DNA from: Rhodobiaceae bacterium
Lineage (GTDB): Bacteria > Pseudomonadota > Alphaproteobacteria > Rhizobiales > Aestuariivirgaceae
Direction: 5' to 3'
DNA length: 53,966 bases
Assembly: GCA_009885825.1 (NCBI GenBank)
Contig: VFJY01000086.1
Location: forward strand, 1 to 53,966
The stretch's first letter is position 1; the number at the start of each line of letters is the position of its first letter. Below the pieces are notes generated by a model that ran no database searches, had not been told where the DNA came from, and saw nothing but the letters and a program-made list of their open reading frames with translations. Made by a program: the position numbers and the translations under genes. Positions 16,852 to 25,209 of this stretch are shown piece by piece.

Positions 16852-18245
16852 CTCCAGAATTGATCAGCAGGTTTGTGGCGATCACCGGCGAAAAGAACGC
16901 CATTTGCAATGCCAATGAAATGGCGGGATACCTGAGGGAACCGCGCGATCTCTGGCACGGAAAATCGCCGTTGATCTTGCGGCCAACCAGCACTGAAGAG
17001 GTGTCCCAAATCCTCAAGCTTGCGAGCGAAACCAACACGGCGGTAGTTCCTCAATCGGGCAATACGGGGTTGGTCGGCGGGCAAATTCCCTTTGAAGGTG
17101 GCGAAGAAATACTGCTGTCGCTTGAGCGCATGACGAAGATTTTGAATGTCGACGCGGCCAATAACACCATGATGGTCGAGGCAGGAGCCATCCTCAAATC
17201 CGTGCAGGATGCCGCTGACGATGCGGACCGGATGTTTCCCTTGCGAATTGCGTCAGAGGGCACGTGCCGGATCGGCGGCAATCTATCCACCAATGCCGGC
17301 GGGCTCAATGTTCTGGCCTACGGCAACGCGCGGGATTTGTGCCTGGGGCTTGAAGTTGTGTTGCCCGACGGGCGCATCTGGAATGGCTTGCGCTCCTTGC
17401 GCAAGGACAACACGGGCTATGATCTCAAAAATTTGTTTGTGGGCGCGGAAGGAACATTGGGCGTCATCACGCGCGCGGTTCTGAAACTTTACCCAAAGGT
17501 CCGAGCCTTCGAAACGGCGTTTATTGCTGTCACATCGCCCCGGGCCGCTGTCGATCTGCTTTCGCTTTTGCGCGAATTGAGCGGCAACCGGGTTGTGGCG
17601 TTTGAGCTTTTGCCGCGCATCGCCATGGATTTCACGGTGAAACACATGGGACTTTCCAATCCGCTGCAAGATTATTCGCCATGGTACGTGCTGAGCGAGC
17701 TGGCCGATCCCGTTGCGGACTGTTTTGCGAAAGTTCTGGAAGTGGCCATGGAGCGGGGATTGGTAACTGATGCCACATTGGCGCAATCGGAGGCCCAGCG
17801 GCAGGCGCTGTGGGCCATCCGCGAGCTTATGCCCGAATCGCAAAGATTCGAGGGTGGCTCGATCAAGCATGACATTTCGGTTCCCGTATCAAAAATTCCG
17901 CAGTTCATTGCCGAAGCCATGCAGGCCGTGAACAGGTTGATGCCGGAAGCTCGGGTGCTGTCGTTTGGGCATATGGGTGACGGAAATTTGCACTTCAACG
18001 TGAGCCAGCCAATCGGCATGGACAAGCAGGGATTCCTTGACGGCCGGCATGCGATGAACGCGGTGGTCTTTGAAGTGGTTGCGAAGTATGAGGGCTCAAT
18101 CAGCGCCGAACACGGCATTGGGCGATTGAAGCGTGATCACATGCCGGAGATAAAATCCGCTGTAGAATTGCAAATGATGCGCGATTTGAAAAAACTCTTT
18201 GACCCGGCAGGCATCCTGAATCCGGGAAAGGTATTGCCCCCGTGA
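16848..18245 (+). CDS. FAD-binding oxidoreductase, D-2-hydroxyglutarate/D-lactate dehydrogenase type
   Basis: The 465-residue product has an N-terminal PCMH-type FAD-binding domain (about 35-215), with PQSGNTGLVGGQIP and GGNLSTNAGGLNVLAYGNAR contacting the cofactor. A FAD-oxidase C-terminal domain follows. The metal and substrate region is FGHMGDGNLHFNVSQP, and the terminal GSISAEHGIGRLKRDHMPEIKS is the family signature. The closest functional match by motif is the D-2-hydroxyglutarate dehydrogenase branch; GlcD and D-lactate dehydrogenases are neighbours in the family. Its ATG overlaps the tsaC stop, and its stop overlaps the ypeA-like start. Confidence 0.88.
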   Translation: MTPELISRFVAITGEKNAICNANEMAGYLREPRDLWHGKSPLILRPTSTEEVSQILKLASETNTAVVPQSGNTGLVGGQIPFEGGEEILLSLERMTKILNVDAANNTMMVEAGAILKSVQDAADDADRMFPLRIASEGTCRIGGNLSTNAGGLNVLAYGNARDLCLGLEVVLPDGRIWNGLRSLRKDNTGYDLKNLFVGAEGTLGVITRAVLKLYPKVRAFETAFIAVTSPRAAVDLLSLLRELSGNRVVAFELLPRIAMDFTVKHMGLSNPLQDYSPWYVLSELADPVADCFAKVLEVAMERGLVTDATLAQSEAQRQALWAIRELMPESQRFEGGSIKHDISVPVSKIPQFIAEAMQAVNRLMPEARVLSFGHMGDGNLHFNVSQPIGMDKQGFLDGRHAMNAVVFEVVAKYEGSISAEHGIGRLKRDHMPEIKSAVELQMMRDLKKLFDPAGILNPGKVLPP

Positions 18246-18679
18246 TTGCCTATCGCGAAATTCATGACATGGATGTCGAAATCATTATAAACCTCTGGAA
18301 ACGCTGCGGATTGACGCGGGACTGGAATGATCCATACAAGGATATCGCGTTAGCGCGATCCGGCCCGGCTTCAGCAATTTTGGTTGGCAAAATTGATCAA
18401 CGCGTCGTTGCGACCGTTATGGTCGGCCACGACGGCCATCGCGGGGTCTTATACTATCTCGCTGTTGATCCGGAGTTTCAAAAGCGCGGCTTTGGCAGGG
18501 CAACCGTCAAGGCGGCTGAAGACTGGTTGCGCAAACTTGGCGTGTGGAAGATTAATTTGACGGTGCGCGCGGAGAATTATGACGTCAGCGGTTTCTATGA
18601 GAGTTTGGGATACGTGGTTAATCCGGTTGTGAGTTTTGGGAAACTGATTGACGGCACTTGGCCAGATGTCCACCCTTAA
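18242..18679 (+). CDS. ypeA: GNAT acetyltransferase, YpeA type
   Basis: This 145-residue single-domain acetyltransferase closely follows the E. coli YpeA pattern: an N-terminal IIINLWKRCGLTRDWNDPYKD segment, the VMVGHDGHRGVLYYLAVDPEF beta-strand block and the acetyl-CoA loop QKRGFGRATV. The substrate of YpeA is not established. It starts with a GTG overlapping the dehydrogenase stop (GTGA), the third gene of the coupled tsaC operon. Family assignment is firm; the gene symbol reflects resemblance rather than proven orthology. Confidence 0.88.
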   Translation: MIAYREIHDMDVEIIINLWKRCGLTRDWNDPYKDIALARSGPASAILVGKIDQRVVATVMVGHDGHRGVLYYLAVDPEFQKRGFGRATVKAAEDWLRKLGVWKINLTVRAENYDVSGFYESLGYVVNPVVSFGKLIDGTWPDVHP

Positions 18680-19093
18680 ATGAACTCGTCTCCACAACTA
18701 CCAAGGCTTGGCGCTTCGGCCTGTGTCTGGAGGGATGCCCGCGTGCTGCTTATACAACGGGCCAAACCGCCAGTTGGATTATGGAGCTTGCCGGGCGGGC
18801 ATGTGGAATTCGGCGAGACGGCGCTGGAAGCGGCGGCCCGCGAACTTCTTGAGGAAACGGGGGTGGTTGCCGAGCTCAAAGAACTGGCCGGCCTGTATGA
18901 AATCATCCGCGAAAAACCCCCAATTCATTTTGCCATTGCCTGCTATTGTGGGCACTGGAAATCCGGGGAGCCTGCGGCCGCAAGCGACGCGCTGACGGCG
19001 CGGTGGGTTTCCCTTTCTGAGCTGCATCACCTCGATTTTGCTCCAAATGTTCGAGAAGCGGTTGCCGCTGCGCAAAACTTGCTGAAGCTTTAA
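18680..19093 (+). CDS. NUDIX hydrolase
   Basis: A 137-residue Nudix protein. The Nudix box GHVEFGETALEAAARELLEETGV (Gly39 to about residue 61) is complete, with the paired glutamates of REllEE that bind Mg2+. Such enzymes cleave nucleoside diphosphates linked to another moiety; the particular substrate (ADP-ribose, NADH, oxidised nucleotides and so on) is not readable. The start codon follows directly on the stop of the YpeA-type gene, so the genes are presumably cotranscribed. A roughly 100-base gap follows. Confidence 0.9.
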   Translation: MNSSPQLPRLGASACVWRDARVLLIQRAKPPVGLWSLPGGHVEFGETALEAAARELLEETGVVAELKELAGLYEIIREKPPIHFAIACYCGHWKSGEPAAASDALTARWVSLSELHHLDFAPNVREAVAAAQNLLKL

Positions 19094-19199
19094 TTAAAAA
19101 TCACCTGTTGATATTAACCTTGTATTAAGGATTTGGTCGCGCCCCGAACCCCCTTTGCTAAGGTGGTAGCAGGGACCGGGAGCAAGAAAAAGCAATATC

Positions 19200-19460
19200 A
19201 TGCTGAAATTTTCAACCAAACCTATGCCAACCTCGCATCCATCAGAGGCGAAACATTTGGCGCTGCGCTACATTCTTGATGCGTGGGAAGAAGCGGTTTA
19301 CGAGGGGCTTGACCCGGATTGCATCGCGACGGCTGCTATTTTTGCAGCCCTTTCAGACATGGTTGCAACTTACGGCGAAGAGCCTGTGGCTATCATGCTG
19401 GAAAAATTTCCAGACCGTATTCGGGCCGGCGAATTCTCTGCGGCGCAAACAAAGCAATAG
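19200..19460 (+). CDS. Conserved small hypothetical protein
   Basis: An 86-residue soluble, mostly helical protein with no recognised domain. It reads as real because of its balanced composition, a helical core (KHLALRYILDAWEEAVYEGL, then IATAAIFAALSDMVATYGEE) and a ribosome-binding-like GGGAGCAAG upstream. Similar 80-100 residue proteins of unknown function recur in alphaproteobacteria. The gene ends four bases before the convergent acuI-like gene and stands alone after the NUDIX gene. No function is offered. Confidence 0.65.
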   Translation: MLKFSTKPMPTSHPSEAKHLALRYILDAWEEAVYEGLDPDCIATAAIFAALSDMVATYGEEPVAIMLEKFPDRIRAGEFSAAQTKQ

Positions 19461-19464
19461 GCTT

Positions 19465-20445
19465 TCACGCGATATCCACCACAACGCGGCCACGCACTTT
19501 TCCAGCAACTATCTCAGCAGCGATACGCGGCACATCATCCAGTTTCACATGGGTGGTGAGAGACGCAAGTTGCCTGAGATCAAGATCGCGGGAGAGCCTG
19601 GCCCAGGCCTGCTCGCGGCGCGGGATTGGCGTGGTGACGGAATTCACGCCGATCAGTTTCACGCCCCGCAGAATGAAGGGCGCCACATTGGTTGGCAGAT
19701 CCATGCCCTGGGCCAGGCCGCAGGCCGCAACCGTGGCATCGTTGTTCATTTGTGAAATGACATTGGCGAGGGTTACGGAGCCTACAGAGTCGATGGCGCC
19801 GGCCCAACGGGGTTTGGCCAAAGGCTTTACCGGACCATTAAATTCATTGCGGTCGATGATCGTTGTGGCGCCGAGTTTTTTGAGGAATTCCGCTTCTTCG
19901 ACACGACCGGTGGAAGCTGCAACCTTGAAACCCAGCTTGCCCAGCAAGGCAATTGAAACAGTTCCGACACCGCCTGCGGCACCTGTCACCAGGATTTCGC
20001 CGTCAGCGGGTTTCACGCCCTGCTCTTCCAAGGCCATGACGCAGAGCATCGCGGTGAAACCCGCGACACCAACGGCCATGGCATCGGAGGCAGTCCAACC
20101 CTTTGGAACGGCCACCAGCCAATCGCCGGATACGCGCGCCATTTCGGCAAAGCCGCCATTATGCTGCTCGCCGACGCCCCAGCCATTGAGCACCACAAGA
20201 TCACCGGGTTTCCATTTCGCATGGGAGGATTTGGTGACGGCGCCAGCCAGATCAATTCCGGGAATCAGCGGAAATTTTCTAATGATCGGGGCCTTGCCGG
20301 TGATGGCCAAGCCATCCTTGTAATTCACCGAGGAATGGCTGACGGCGATTGTGACATCGCCGTCCATGAGACCGCTCTCGTTCAAGTCTACAAAATCAAC
20401 TTTTTGACCTTGCTCGGTTTTGGAAATCTGGATTGCGCGAAACAT
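19465..20445 (-). CDS. acuI: YhdH/YhfP-type quinone oxidoreductase (AcuI-like acryloyl-CoA reductase)
   Basis: A 326-residue zinc-less medium-chain dehydrogenase/reductase. It matches the YhdH/AcuI group through SSVNYKDGLAITGK, IPGIDLAGAV, the NAD(P)H-binding VTGAAGGVGTVSIALLGKLG and the C-terminal RGRVVVDIA. AcuI reduces acryloyl-CoA to propionyl-CoA with NADPH, which protects against the reactive acrylate formed, for example, in DMSP or 3-hydroxypropionate metabolism. The group is consistent in motif, but the substrate is inferred. It begins three bases after the pyrC stop on the same strand, so it is likely cotranscribed, though no metabolic link is obvious. Confidence 0.85.
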   Translation of the reverse strand: MFRAIQISKTEQGQKVDFVDLNESGLMDGDVTIAVSHSSVNYKDGLAITGKAPIIRKFPLIPGIDLAGAVTKSSHAKWKPGDLVVLNGWGVGEQHNGGFAEMARVSGDWLVAVPKGWTASDAMAVGVAGFTAMLCVMALEEQGVKPADGEILVTGAAGGVGTVSIALLGKLGFKVAASTGRVEEAEFLKKLGATTIIDRNEFNGPVKPLAKPRWAGAIDSVGSVTLANVISQMNNDATVAACGLAQGMDLPTNVAPFILRGVKLIGVNSVTTPIPRREQAWARLSRDLDLRQLASLTTHVKLDDVPRIAAEIVAGKVRGRVVVDIA

Positions 20446-20448
20446 ATT

Positions 20449-21771
20449 TTACACCTCAATAAATGACATGGGTTGGCCGTGGGCGTTGCCGATGATTTCA
20501 TCATCCCACATGACTTTCCGGCCGCGCACAAACGTGCCTTGCGGCCAGCCCCTAACTTCGACCCCATCATAGGGCGTCCAGCCGCATTTGCTGGCAATCC
20601 AACTGTTGGCGATAGTTCGTCTCTTCTTGAGATCGACAATTGTCAGATCAGCGTCATAGCCCTCGGCAATCCGGCCTTTGCGGGCGATGCCGAATATGCG
20701 CGAAGGGCCGTGGGACGTGAGGTCAACGAAACGCTCAAGCGTGAGGCGGCCCTTGTTCACATGATCGAGCATCACGGGCACCAGGGTTTGCACGCCGGGC
20801 ATGCCCGATGGCGATTGGGGATAGGGCCTGGCTTTTTCTTCCAAAGTGTGGGGCGCGTGATCGGAACCCAGGATATCGACGACACCCGACTGCAAAGCCC
20901 GCCAAATGGCGCGCTGGTGATCTTTTGAGCGCACGGGCGGGTTCATTTGCAAGAGCGTTCCAAGCCTTGCGTAGTCATCGGAGGAGAACGTCAAATGATG
21001 CGGCGTCACCTCAACCGTCGCGATGTCCTTGTTGGCGGCCAGCAGAGGCATTTCTTCCGCAGTTGAGATATGCAGAACGTGAATGCGTTTTCTTTGCTGA
21101 CGGGCAATTCTGATCAGTCGCTCGGTGCACAGCCTGGCCGCTTCCGCGTCGCGCCAGATGGGGTGGCTTGCGGCATCACCGACCACCTGCTCACCTTGCC
21201 GTTGGCGCAGGCGGAATTCGTCCTCGCTGTGAAAAGCGGCGCGGCGGCTGGTGTTAGCCAGAATGCTGGCCACGCCATCGTCATCCTCAACCAGTAAATT
21301 ACCCGTTGATGAGCCCATGAAAACCTTGATGCCCGCACAGCCCGGCAGCTTTTCGAATTCGCTGAGCTGAGAGGCGTTTTCGCGGGTGCCGCCCATATAG
21401 AAAGCAAAATCGCAATGCATGCGGTTGCTGGCGCGGCGCACCTTGTCAGCCAATGCCGCGGCGGTGGTCGTCAGCGGCTTGGTGTTGGGCATTTCAAAAA
21501 CACCGGTGACGCCACCCATGACCGCCGCACGCCCGCCGGTTTCAAGGTCCTCCTTGTGCTCAGCTCCGGGCTCACGCAAATGCACCTGCGTGTCGATCAC
21601 ACCGGGCAGGATATGGAGACCGGAGCAATCCAGAGTCTCGGCGGCAGTGAATTCCGAAAGATCGCCAATTCCAGCAATCTGGCCCTGATGGACGGCAATA
21701 TTGCGCATGCCAGCACCATCCTGATTGACCAGGGTTCCGCCTTGAAGAATAAGATCAATTTGCCGTTTCAT
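20449..21771 (-). CDS. pyrC: Dihydroorotase, class I
   Basis: This 440-residue amidohydrolase has the metal-binding HxR element DTQVHLREPGAEHKEDLETG, EMPNTKPLTT, HSEDEFRLRQR, the carboxylated-lysine region AGIKVFMGSSTG and the catalytic Asp in GSDHAPHTLEEKA. The pattern is that of the long alphaproteobacterial dihydroorotase that closes N-carbamoyl-aspartate to dihydroorotate in pyrimidine synthesis. Allantoinase and hydantoinase are related alternatives. The start was set at 21771, where the protein begins MKRQIDLILQGG; an upstream ATG eight codons earlier is possible but adds no family sequence. It is divergent from ygfZ. Confidence 0.9.
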   Translation of the reverse strand: MKRQIDLILQGGTLVNQDGAGMRNIAVHQGQIAGIGDLSEFTAAETLDCSGLHILPGVIDTQVHLREPGAEHKEDLETGGRAAVMGGVTGVFEMPNTKPLTTTAAALADKVRRASNRMHCDFAFYMGGTRENASQLSEFEKLPGCAGIKVFMGSSTGNLLVEDDDGVASILANTSRRAAFHSEDEFRLRQRQGEQVVGDAASHPIWRDAEAARLCTERLIRIARQQRKRIHVLHISTAEEMPLLAANKDIATVEVTPHHLTFSSDDYARLGTLLQMNPPVRSKDHQRAIWRALQSGVVDILGSDHAPHTLEEKARPYPQSPSGMPGVQTLVPVMLDHVNKGRLTLERFVDLTSHGPSRIFGIARKGRIAEGYDADLTIVDLKKRRTIANSWIASKCGWTPYDGVEVRGWPQGTFVRGRKVMWDDEIIGNAHGQPMSFIEV

Positions 21772-21806
21772 CGAGCTTCCTTGATTGTGGCGCAAAGCGA
21801 CCGTAA

Positions 21807-22640
21807 ATGGTGCTGATGGCGAATTCCAGTTTTAATATGCAGGTGCGGCGGGATCGGGCAATTTTGGCTGTGGAAGGCCCGGAGGCCGAGAATTTCCTGC
21901 ATAATCTGGTGACGGCGGATGTGCTCGGGTTGGCCGTGGGAGACGCGCGCTACACGGCCCTCCTCACGCCACAGGGCAAGATCCTGTTTGATTTTTTTGT
22001 GGTGCGGACGGCGGAGGGATATTTGCTGGATTGCGCCGCATCACAGCTTGATGAGCTGAAGAAGCGCCTGGCGTTTTACAGGCTAAGGGCCAAGGTCACG
22101 ATTGCGCACCGCGGTGATCTTGAAGTCGGTGTTTCGCCTGACGCAGCGTCCGGGAAAATCTCATATGCCGATCCGCGGTTGCGCGAAATGGGATGGCGGA
22201 TGATTTGCGAAGCGGGTTCATTGCCTGAAGGAAGCGGTTTTGAGGCAGCGCGCATCCGCCTGGGGCTGGCCGACAGCGATGGCGATATTGGCTCAGCAAA
22301 CCTGTTTCCCCATGAGGCGAATTTCGATCAGTTTGGCGGGATAAGTTTCACCAAGGGCTGCTATGTGGGGCAGGAAGTTGTGTCGCGCATGGAACACCGG
22401 TCAACGGCGCGGAGCCGGATATTGCCGGTGAAATTTGAAGGGGCCGCGCCGCCGCGTGGTTCTGAGATCAGGAGTGGCGACAAGACTATTGGCACGGTTT
22501 TGTCTTCAGAGAATGATTCCGCTTTGGCCCTAATCCGATTGGACAGACTGGAGGAATCCGTTCCTCCGTTGCTGACAGAAGGTGTCGCTGCGCATGTGCA
22601 GAAACCCTCCTGGGTTACCTATGAAGTGAAGGAGGTGTAA
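21807..22640 (+). CDS. ygfZ: YgfZ/GcvT-like folate-binding protein
   Basis: A 277-residue protein of the GcvT-related YgfZ (IBA57) family. The family hallmark KGCYVGQEVVSRMEHRST (about 188-205) includes the conserved Cys. YgfZ proteins use tetrahydrofolate in the assembly or repair of certain iron-sulfur clusters, notably in radical-SAM enzymes such as MiaB. Three ATGs (21807, 21816, 21834) could serve as the start; the first is reported. It is divergent from pyrC, and its TAA shares a base with the tag start (TAATG). Confidence 0.9.
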   Translation: MVLMANSSFNMQVRRDRAILAVEGPEAENFLHNLVTADVLGLAVGDARYTALLTPQGKILFDFFVVRTAEGYLLDCAASQLDELKKRLAFYRLRAKVTIAHRGDLEVGVSPDAASGKISYADPRLREMGWRMICEAGSLPEGSGFEAARIRLGLADSDGDIGSANLFPHEANFDQFGGISFTKGCYVGQEVVSRMEHRSTARSRILPVKFEGAAPPRGSEIRSGDKTIGTVLSSENDSALALIRLDRLEESVPPLLTEGVAAHVQKPSWVTYEVKEV

Positions 22641-23227
22641 TGTCCGCAACTATGCATGAGGATGGAATCTGCCGCTGCAAATGGTGCGGCACAGAGCCGA
22701 TCTATGTGGAATATCACGATACGGAATGGGGTGTTCCGGAGTATGACTCGCGGGCGTTATTTGAAAAACTGCAGCTGGATGGTTTTCAGGCGGGCCTGTC
22801 GTGGATTACCATTTTGAAAAAGCGCGACGCCTTCCGCGCCGCGTTCGACAATTTCGATCCGGAGAAAATGGTGCGCTACACTGCAAAGAAGCAGGCGCGC
22901 CTCATGCAGGATACGGGCATCGTTCGCAACCGCCTGAAGATTGATGCGAGCGTTACAAATGCGCGGGCCTATCTGGAAATTCCTGACTTTTCGGCTTATC
23001 TGTGGAGTTTTCTGGACGGCAAGCCGCTGCAAAACAAACTCCGGAAGCCGAGCGACATTCAGGCTTCCACGCCGTTGGCCGAGAGAATTTCGAAGGACCT
23101 GAAGAAGCGTGGCTTCCGCTTTGTGGGACCGACCATTGTCTACGCTTTCATGCAGGCTTGCGGGCTGGTGAATGATCACATGGTGGATTGCCACCGGCAT
23201 GAAGCCGTCAGGAAGCTGGCGCGCTAG
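22640..23227 (+). CDS. tag: DNA-3-methyladenine glycosylase I
   Basis: A 195-residue TagI with the characteristic N-terminal zinc-snap cysteines (CRCKWCGTEPIYVEYHDTEWG), the QLDGFQAGLSWITILKKRDAFR catalytic core, and the C-terminal FVGPTIVYAFMQACGLVNDH with the final His of the zinc site. It excises 3-methyladenine from alkylated DNA in base-excision repair. Length and start are normal. It follows ygfZ with a one-base stop-start overlap and is followed after two bases by the HD-domain gene, so these genes form one transcript. Confidence 0.97.
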   Translation: MSATMHEDGICRCKWCGTEPIYVEYHDTEWGVPEYDSRALFEKLQLDGFQAGLSWITILKKRDAFRAAFDNFDPEKMVRYTAKKQARLMQDTGIVRNRLKIDASVTNARAYLEIPDFSAYLWSFLDGKPLQNKLRKPSDIQASTPLAERISKDLKKRGFRFVGPTIVYAFMQACGLVNDHMVDCHRHEAVRKLAR

Positions 23228-23229
23228 AG

Positions 23230-23826
23230 ATGGCGGAGGCTCCCCGCGCATGGCAAAGAATGCTTTCAGGCCGCAGGCTTGACCTTCTGGATCCCTCGCC
23301 CCTCGATATCGAGATTGAGGATATTGCCCATGGCCTTGCCAGGGTTGCACGTTGGAACGGGCAGACCAAGGGCGATCACGCTTTCTCGGTGGCGCAGCAT
23401 TGCGTATTGGTTGAGGACATTGCGGCTCACTTGAACAAGGGGTTTGGCAAACATGCCAGACTGGCGGCGCTGCTGCATGATGCGCCAGAATATGTGGTGG
23501 GTGACATGATCTCGCCATTCAAGGCGGCGTTGGGGCTGGATTACAGAGCGTTTGAGCATCGTTTGCTGCATGCCATTCACATCCGCTTCGACCTTGACCC
23601 CAAAGCTGCCGCCGCGTTGGAAGCGGAAATCAAATCGGCCGACAAGGTCGCAGCCTATCTCGAAGCCACACAGCTTGCGGGATTTTCAGTGCCGGAGGCC
23701 GAAAAATTTTTTGGCCGTCCCCGTGGCCTTGATGGTGCTGGAGCAACCAAATTCTTTCAGTTGAAGCCATTGCCAGCTGTTGACGCAGCAGCCATGTTTC
23801 TTAACAGTTTCAAAAAATTGGTGTGA
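23230..23826 (+). CDS. HD-domain phosphohydrolase (YfbR-like)
   Basis: A 198-residue HD-superfamily protein. Metal ligands appear in order: HAFSVAQHC (first His), ALLHDAPEYVVGD (His-Asp pair) and the Asp of KSADKVAAY. The sequence resembles YfbR-type 5'-nucleotidases and related uncharacterised HD hydrolases. The N-terminal segment MAEAPRAWQRMLSGRRLDLL is shared by alphaproteobacterial relatives. The substrate is unknown but a nucleotide is likely. Its stop overlaps the GTG of the downstream phosphatase gene (GTGA), so the two may act together. Confidence 0.87.
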   Translation: MAEAPRAWQRMLSGRRLDLLDPSPLDIEIEDIAHGLARVARWNGQTKGDHAFSVAQHCVLVEDIAAHLNKGFGKHARLAALLHDAPEYVVGDMISPFKAALGLDYRAFEHRLLHAIHIRFDLDPKAAAALEAEIKSADKVAAYLEATQLAGFSVPEAEKFFGRPRGLDGAGATKFFQLKPLPAVDAAAMFLNSFKKLV

Positions 23827-24335
23827 CCGCGATGATTATTGTTTGTGGACTGCAAGCCGTTCAGAACCAGGTCGATACGCATGGTGTGGGGCGGGTGATC
23901 AGTCTTTTGGGGCCTGATACGGCGCATCAGAATTTCAAGGGCATTGATGCAAATCAGCATTTGAAGCTGACGTTTCATGACGTGGTAGAAATGATGGAAG
24001 GGTTTTCGGCACCGCGGGCGGTTGATGCGCAAAAGCTTGTTGAATTCATTGGAGGCTGGGACCGCAAGCAACCGATGCTCATTCACTGCTGGGCCGGGAT
24101 CAGCCGCTCCACGGCTTCGGCCTACACTGCCCTTTGCATGTTGCGGCCAAAGGCTGATGAAGAAGAGCTGGCACTTGAACTGCGCGCCGCTTCGCCCTCC
24201 GCCACGCCCAATCGCCTGATTATTTCCCATGTCGATGATATTCTGGGGCGTCAGGGCCGGATGTCTCGCGCCATTGAAAGAATCGGGCGTGGTGAAAACG
24301 CGTTCGAGGGCAAGCCTTTTGTTTTGAGGCCCTGA
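23823..24335 (+). CDS. Tyrosine/dual-specificity phosphatase-like protein
   Basis: The 170-residue product contains a cysteine-dependent phosphatase loop, HCWAGISRSTA (His-Cys-x5-Arg-Ser), near residue 86. The general-acid Asp could be in THDVV or similar, but I cannot place it. Several bacterial members of this group remain without a known substrate. It starts with GTG at 23823 overlapping the HD-hydrolase stop; an ATG three codons later (23832) is an alternative. It ends two bases before the convergent class IV aminotransferase gene. Confidence 0.8.
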   Translation: MTAMIIVCGLQAVQNQVDTHGVGRVISLLGPDTAHQNFKGIDANQHLKLTFHDVVEMMEGFSAPRAVDAQKLVEFIGGWDRKQPMLIHCWAGISRSTASAYTALCMLRPKADEEELALELRAASPSATPNRLIISHVDDILGRQGRMSRAIERIGRGENAFEGKPFVLRP

Positions 24336-24337
24336 AG

Positions 24338-25195
24338 TTATTTGCCGTGGGCGTAGGCCCAATAGAGTTCTCGCACTTTTGCCGCCATTGGGCCGGGCTG
24401 GAGTGAACGTCCTTCAATGGTGGTGACGGGAGTCACCTTGCTATAATTTCCGGTTGAGAACACTTCGTCGGCCTCAAGGAAATCTTGCCAGTTCAGGCTT
24501 GCCTCGTGCACCTTGATCCCTGCCCCTTGCAGCAAAGCAATAACGCGCTGACGAGTGATGCCATTCAAAAAGCATCCGTTGGGAACCGGCGTATAGGCCT
24601 CGCCATTCCTGGCGAACCAGATGTTGGCCGTTGTCAGTTCGGCGACGTGACCCAGAGGGTCGAGCATCACCGCGTTGTCAAAGCCTCGGGTCTTGCATTC
24701 CCTGATGGCGCGGGCGGAATTGGGATAGTGACAGGCTGCCTTTGCATCCGTTGGCGCGTATTCATAGGAGGGCCGGCGAAACGGCGAGAGCGTTATGGAC
24801 AGCGTCTTCGGCTTTGGCAGTGGCGCATCGTAAACCGAAACCGAAAACTTTGTTGTCTCGGCGTCGACATCGACAAAACCGCCAGCGGCCCAGAACATGG
24901 GGCGCAAATAGAGCTCGGCATCCTTTGGAAATTTGGCAATGCCTTCGCGGATTATGGCTTCAATTTCCGTCGCGGTTTTTAATACCTTGAGGCCAAAGCT
25001 CTCGACCGATCGGACCATGCGCTGGCAGTGGAGATCAAGATCGGGGGCTACACCTTCAAAGGCTCTTGCCCCATCAAAAACACACGAACCCAGCCATGGC
25101 GCGTGATCCATGCTGCCCATGATAGGAGGATTGCCTGAATGCCACTCGCCTTCGAAGAAGGTCCACTCTTTTCCCGTTGGTCCGTTCCAAGCCAT
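24338..25195 (-). CDS. Class IV aminotransferase, branched-chain amino acid aminotransferase type
   Basis: A 285-residue fold-type-IV PLP enzyme. The Schiff-base Lys is in DAKAACHYPNSARAI (about residue 154), and the cofactor-phosphate elements are ELTTANIWF and NGITRQRV. It matches the short IlvE-like branch common in alphaproteobacteria. Main reaction expected is reversible transamination of leucine, isoleucine or valine with 2-oxoglutarate; D-amino acid or aminodeoxychorismate-lyase activity is a remoter possibility within fold IV. It lies 14 bases downstream of the SleB-family gene on the same strand. Confidence 0.85.
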   Translation of the reverse strand: MAWNGPTGKEWTFFEGEWHSGNPPIMGSMDHAPWLGSCVFDGARAFEGVAPDLDLHCQRMVRSVESFGLKVLKTATEIEAIIREGIAKFPKDAELYLRPMFWAAGGFVDVDAETTKFSVSVYDAPLPKPKTLSITLSPFRRPSYEYAPTDAKAACHYPNSARAIRECKTRGFDNAVMLDPLGHVAELTTANIWFARNGEAYTPVPNGCFLNGITRQRVIALLQGAGIKVHEASLNWQDFLEADEVFSTGNYSKVTPVTTIEGRSLQPGPMAAKVRELYWAYAHGK

Positions 25196-25209
25196 GCAAA
25201 CTGGCCGGA

